Source: an uncultured Oscillospiraceae bacterium (GTDB lineage Bacteria > Bacillota > Clostridia > Oscillospirales > Oscillospiraceae). From it: DNA of 6,063 nt. Positions 5,210 through 6,063 of this stretch are shown here, piece by piece (the first letter of the stretch is position 1; each line of letters opens with the position of its first letter). Position numbers and translations under genes: made by a program. The DNA lies in NCBI GenBank assembly GCA_947627085.1, contig CANQUO010000135.1, positions 1 through 6,063 on the forward strand, written 5' to 3'. The notes under the pieces are model-generated. The model worked only from the letters and a program-made list of their open reading frames with translations, did not search any database and was not told where the DNA came from.

Positions 5210-5830
5210 TTATTCCCCGTCAAGTCCCCGCCCGGGCTCGGCATTCTCGCTTGCGCCCTCCACGGCGCCCAGGGCGTCTATCGTCTCCTGTATCCTCAGC
5301 TGTTCACCGTCCGCCTCGCCCTTCTGGGGAAGCTCCGGAAGCTCATTTAAGGAGGAAAGTCCAAATACCCTTAAAAAATTGTTTGTCGTCCTGAAGAGCG
5401 TGGGTCTGCCCGGGGCGTCCAGCGTCCCGCAGGGCTCTATGAGCCCCCGCTCCGTGAGCACCCCAACGGTGTAGGAGCTGTCCGCCCCTCGAAGCTCCTC
5501 GATATATGCCCTCGTCACCGGCTGGAAATATGCCACAACCGCCAGGACCTCCAGCGCCGTGGAAGTGAGCTTCGGCGGCTTTCTCGTCTCCAGCGCTTGA
5601 CGGATGACGTCACCGTACTCCGGAGCGGAGCACAGCTGGAGCGAGCCCTCCAGGCGCAAAAGTCTTATGCCGCGCCGCTTGTAGACCAGCATGTCCGAAA
5701 GATGCTTTGCCGCGTCCAGTACAAGCTCCTCGTCCACCGCCAGCACCGCCGCGATGCGCTTCACGCTCACCGCCTCGCCCGACGCGAACAGTATGCCCTC
5801 AATGGCCCCTTCCAAATCGTTTATATCCAT
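5210..5830 (-). CDS. scpB: Segregation and condensation protein B
   Basis: A 206-residue ScpB, the winged-helix partner that binds ScpA and, with SMC, forms the bacterial condensin that organises and segregates chromosomes. The sequence shows LEGAIEGILFASGEAVSVKRIAAVL (6-30) at the first winged helix. The second contains the strongly conserved region from TSTALEVLAVVAYFQPVTRAYIEELRG (89-115) through LTERGLIEPCGTLDAPGRPTLFRTT (124-148) and FGLSSLNELPEL. The last 35 or so residues are a variable, acidic, low-complexity tail, normal for the family. AAGGT lies 5 bases upstream of the ATG at 5830. The gene is 20 bases downstream of scpA and almost certainly in the same operon. Confidence 0.97.
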   Translation of the reverse strand: MDINDLEGAIEGILFASGEAVSVKRIAAVLAVDEELVLDAAKHLSDMLVYKRRGIRLLRLEGSLQLCSAPEYGDVIRQALETRKPPKLTSTALEVLAVVAYFQPVTRAYIEELRGADSSYTVGVLTERGLIEPCGTLDAPGRPTLFRTTNNFLRVFGLSSLNELPELPQKGEADGEQLRIQETIDALGAVEGASENAEPGRGLDGE

Positions 5831-5850
5831 AACTTACCTTCACCTGTTAT

Positions 5851-6063
5851 TCACGACGCGCGCATGACGCTCGTGACCTCTGTCTCGTCCCCTTCGCCGT
5901 CAAGCGTGACGCTGCCCTCACGGCACAGCTCCAGCAGCGCTATGAATGTGGCCACGAGCTCCGTCCTGCTGTGGGACTGGCGGAACAAGCCCCCCAGTGT
6001 GGTTGGCCCGCCGCGCCTGAGGTTTTCCAGTATCTCCCTTGACTTGTCGGTAACAGAGTATAC
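5851..6063 (-). CDS. scpA: Segregation and condensation protein A, C-terminal 70 residues only
   Basis: The reading frame enters from the right edge and ends at a TGA at 5851-5853. The 70 residues seen include LFRQSHSRTELVATFIALLELCREGSVTL, the pattern of the C-terminal winged-helix domain of ScpA, the kleisin subunit that contacts the SMC ATPase head. The rest of the gene (ScpA is usually about 240-260 residues) lies outside the window, so its start and N-terminal domain cannot be judged. The position directly before scpB, separated by 20 bases, confirms the call. Confidence 0.92.
   Translation of the reverse strand, partial: VYSVTDKSREILENLRRGGPTTLGGLFRQSHSRTELVATFIALLELCREGSVTLDGEGDETEVTSVMRAS

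Overview
The window looks like a chromosomal housekeeping and sporulation locus of an endospore-forming Clostridia species. GC-rich DNA, strong AGGTGG-type ribosome binding sites and the gene content suggest an Oscillospiraceae-like lineage; this placement is an inference. All eight genes lie on the minus strand and read from the right edge to the left edge. In transcription order they are scpA (3' end only), scpB, a DUF2953 (YtfI-like) membrane protein, ytfJ/gerW, a dacF-like D-Ala-D-Ala carboxypeptidase, rluB, an RpiR/MurR-type regulator, and an HI0933-family flavoprotein whose C-terminus runs off the left edge.

Right block (2223-6063): spacing is tight, with gaps of 20, 27, 48 and 34 bases and one 23-base overlap, as in an operon. 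ScpA and ScpB are the kleisin-like and winged-helix partners of SMC in chromosome segregation. The YtfI/YtfJ pair and the carboxypeptidase are sporulation-associated, and RluB modifies 23S rRNA. A near-ideal forespore sigma-G-type promoter (GAATA, 18 bases, CATAATA) sits at the ytfJ/dacF junction. It could switch on dacF and rluB separately from the operon. The rluB reading frame lacks a standard start where the family begins; an ACG codon stands exactly where ATG would be expected, behind a perfect Shine-Dalgarno sequence.

Middle gap (1913-2222): this 310-base stretch holds no credible gene. It contains a 166-base imperfect palindrome with near-perfect 22-base ends, probably a MITE-like foldback element, followed by a TATAAT promoter and a 12-base perfect palindrome ahead of the regulator.

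Left block (1-1912): the regulator and the flavoprotein overlap by 20 bases and are probably translated from one message that starts at the promoter in the gap. The regulator's ligand and target cannot be read from the sequence. I see no defence system, phage, CRISPR array, tRNA or rRNA. The interest here is regulatory: the unusual start codon, the internal sporulation promoter and the foldback element.
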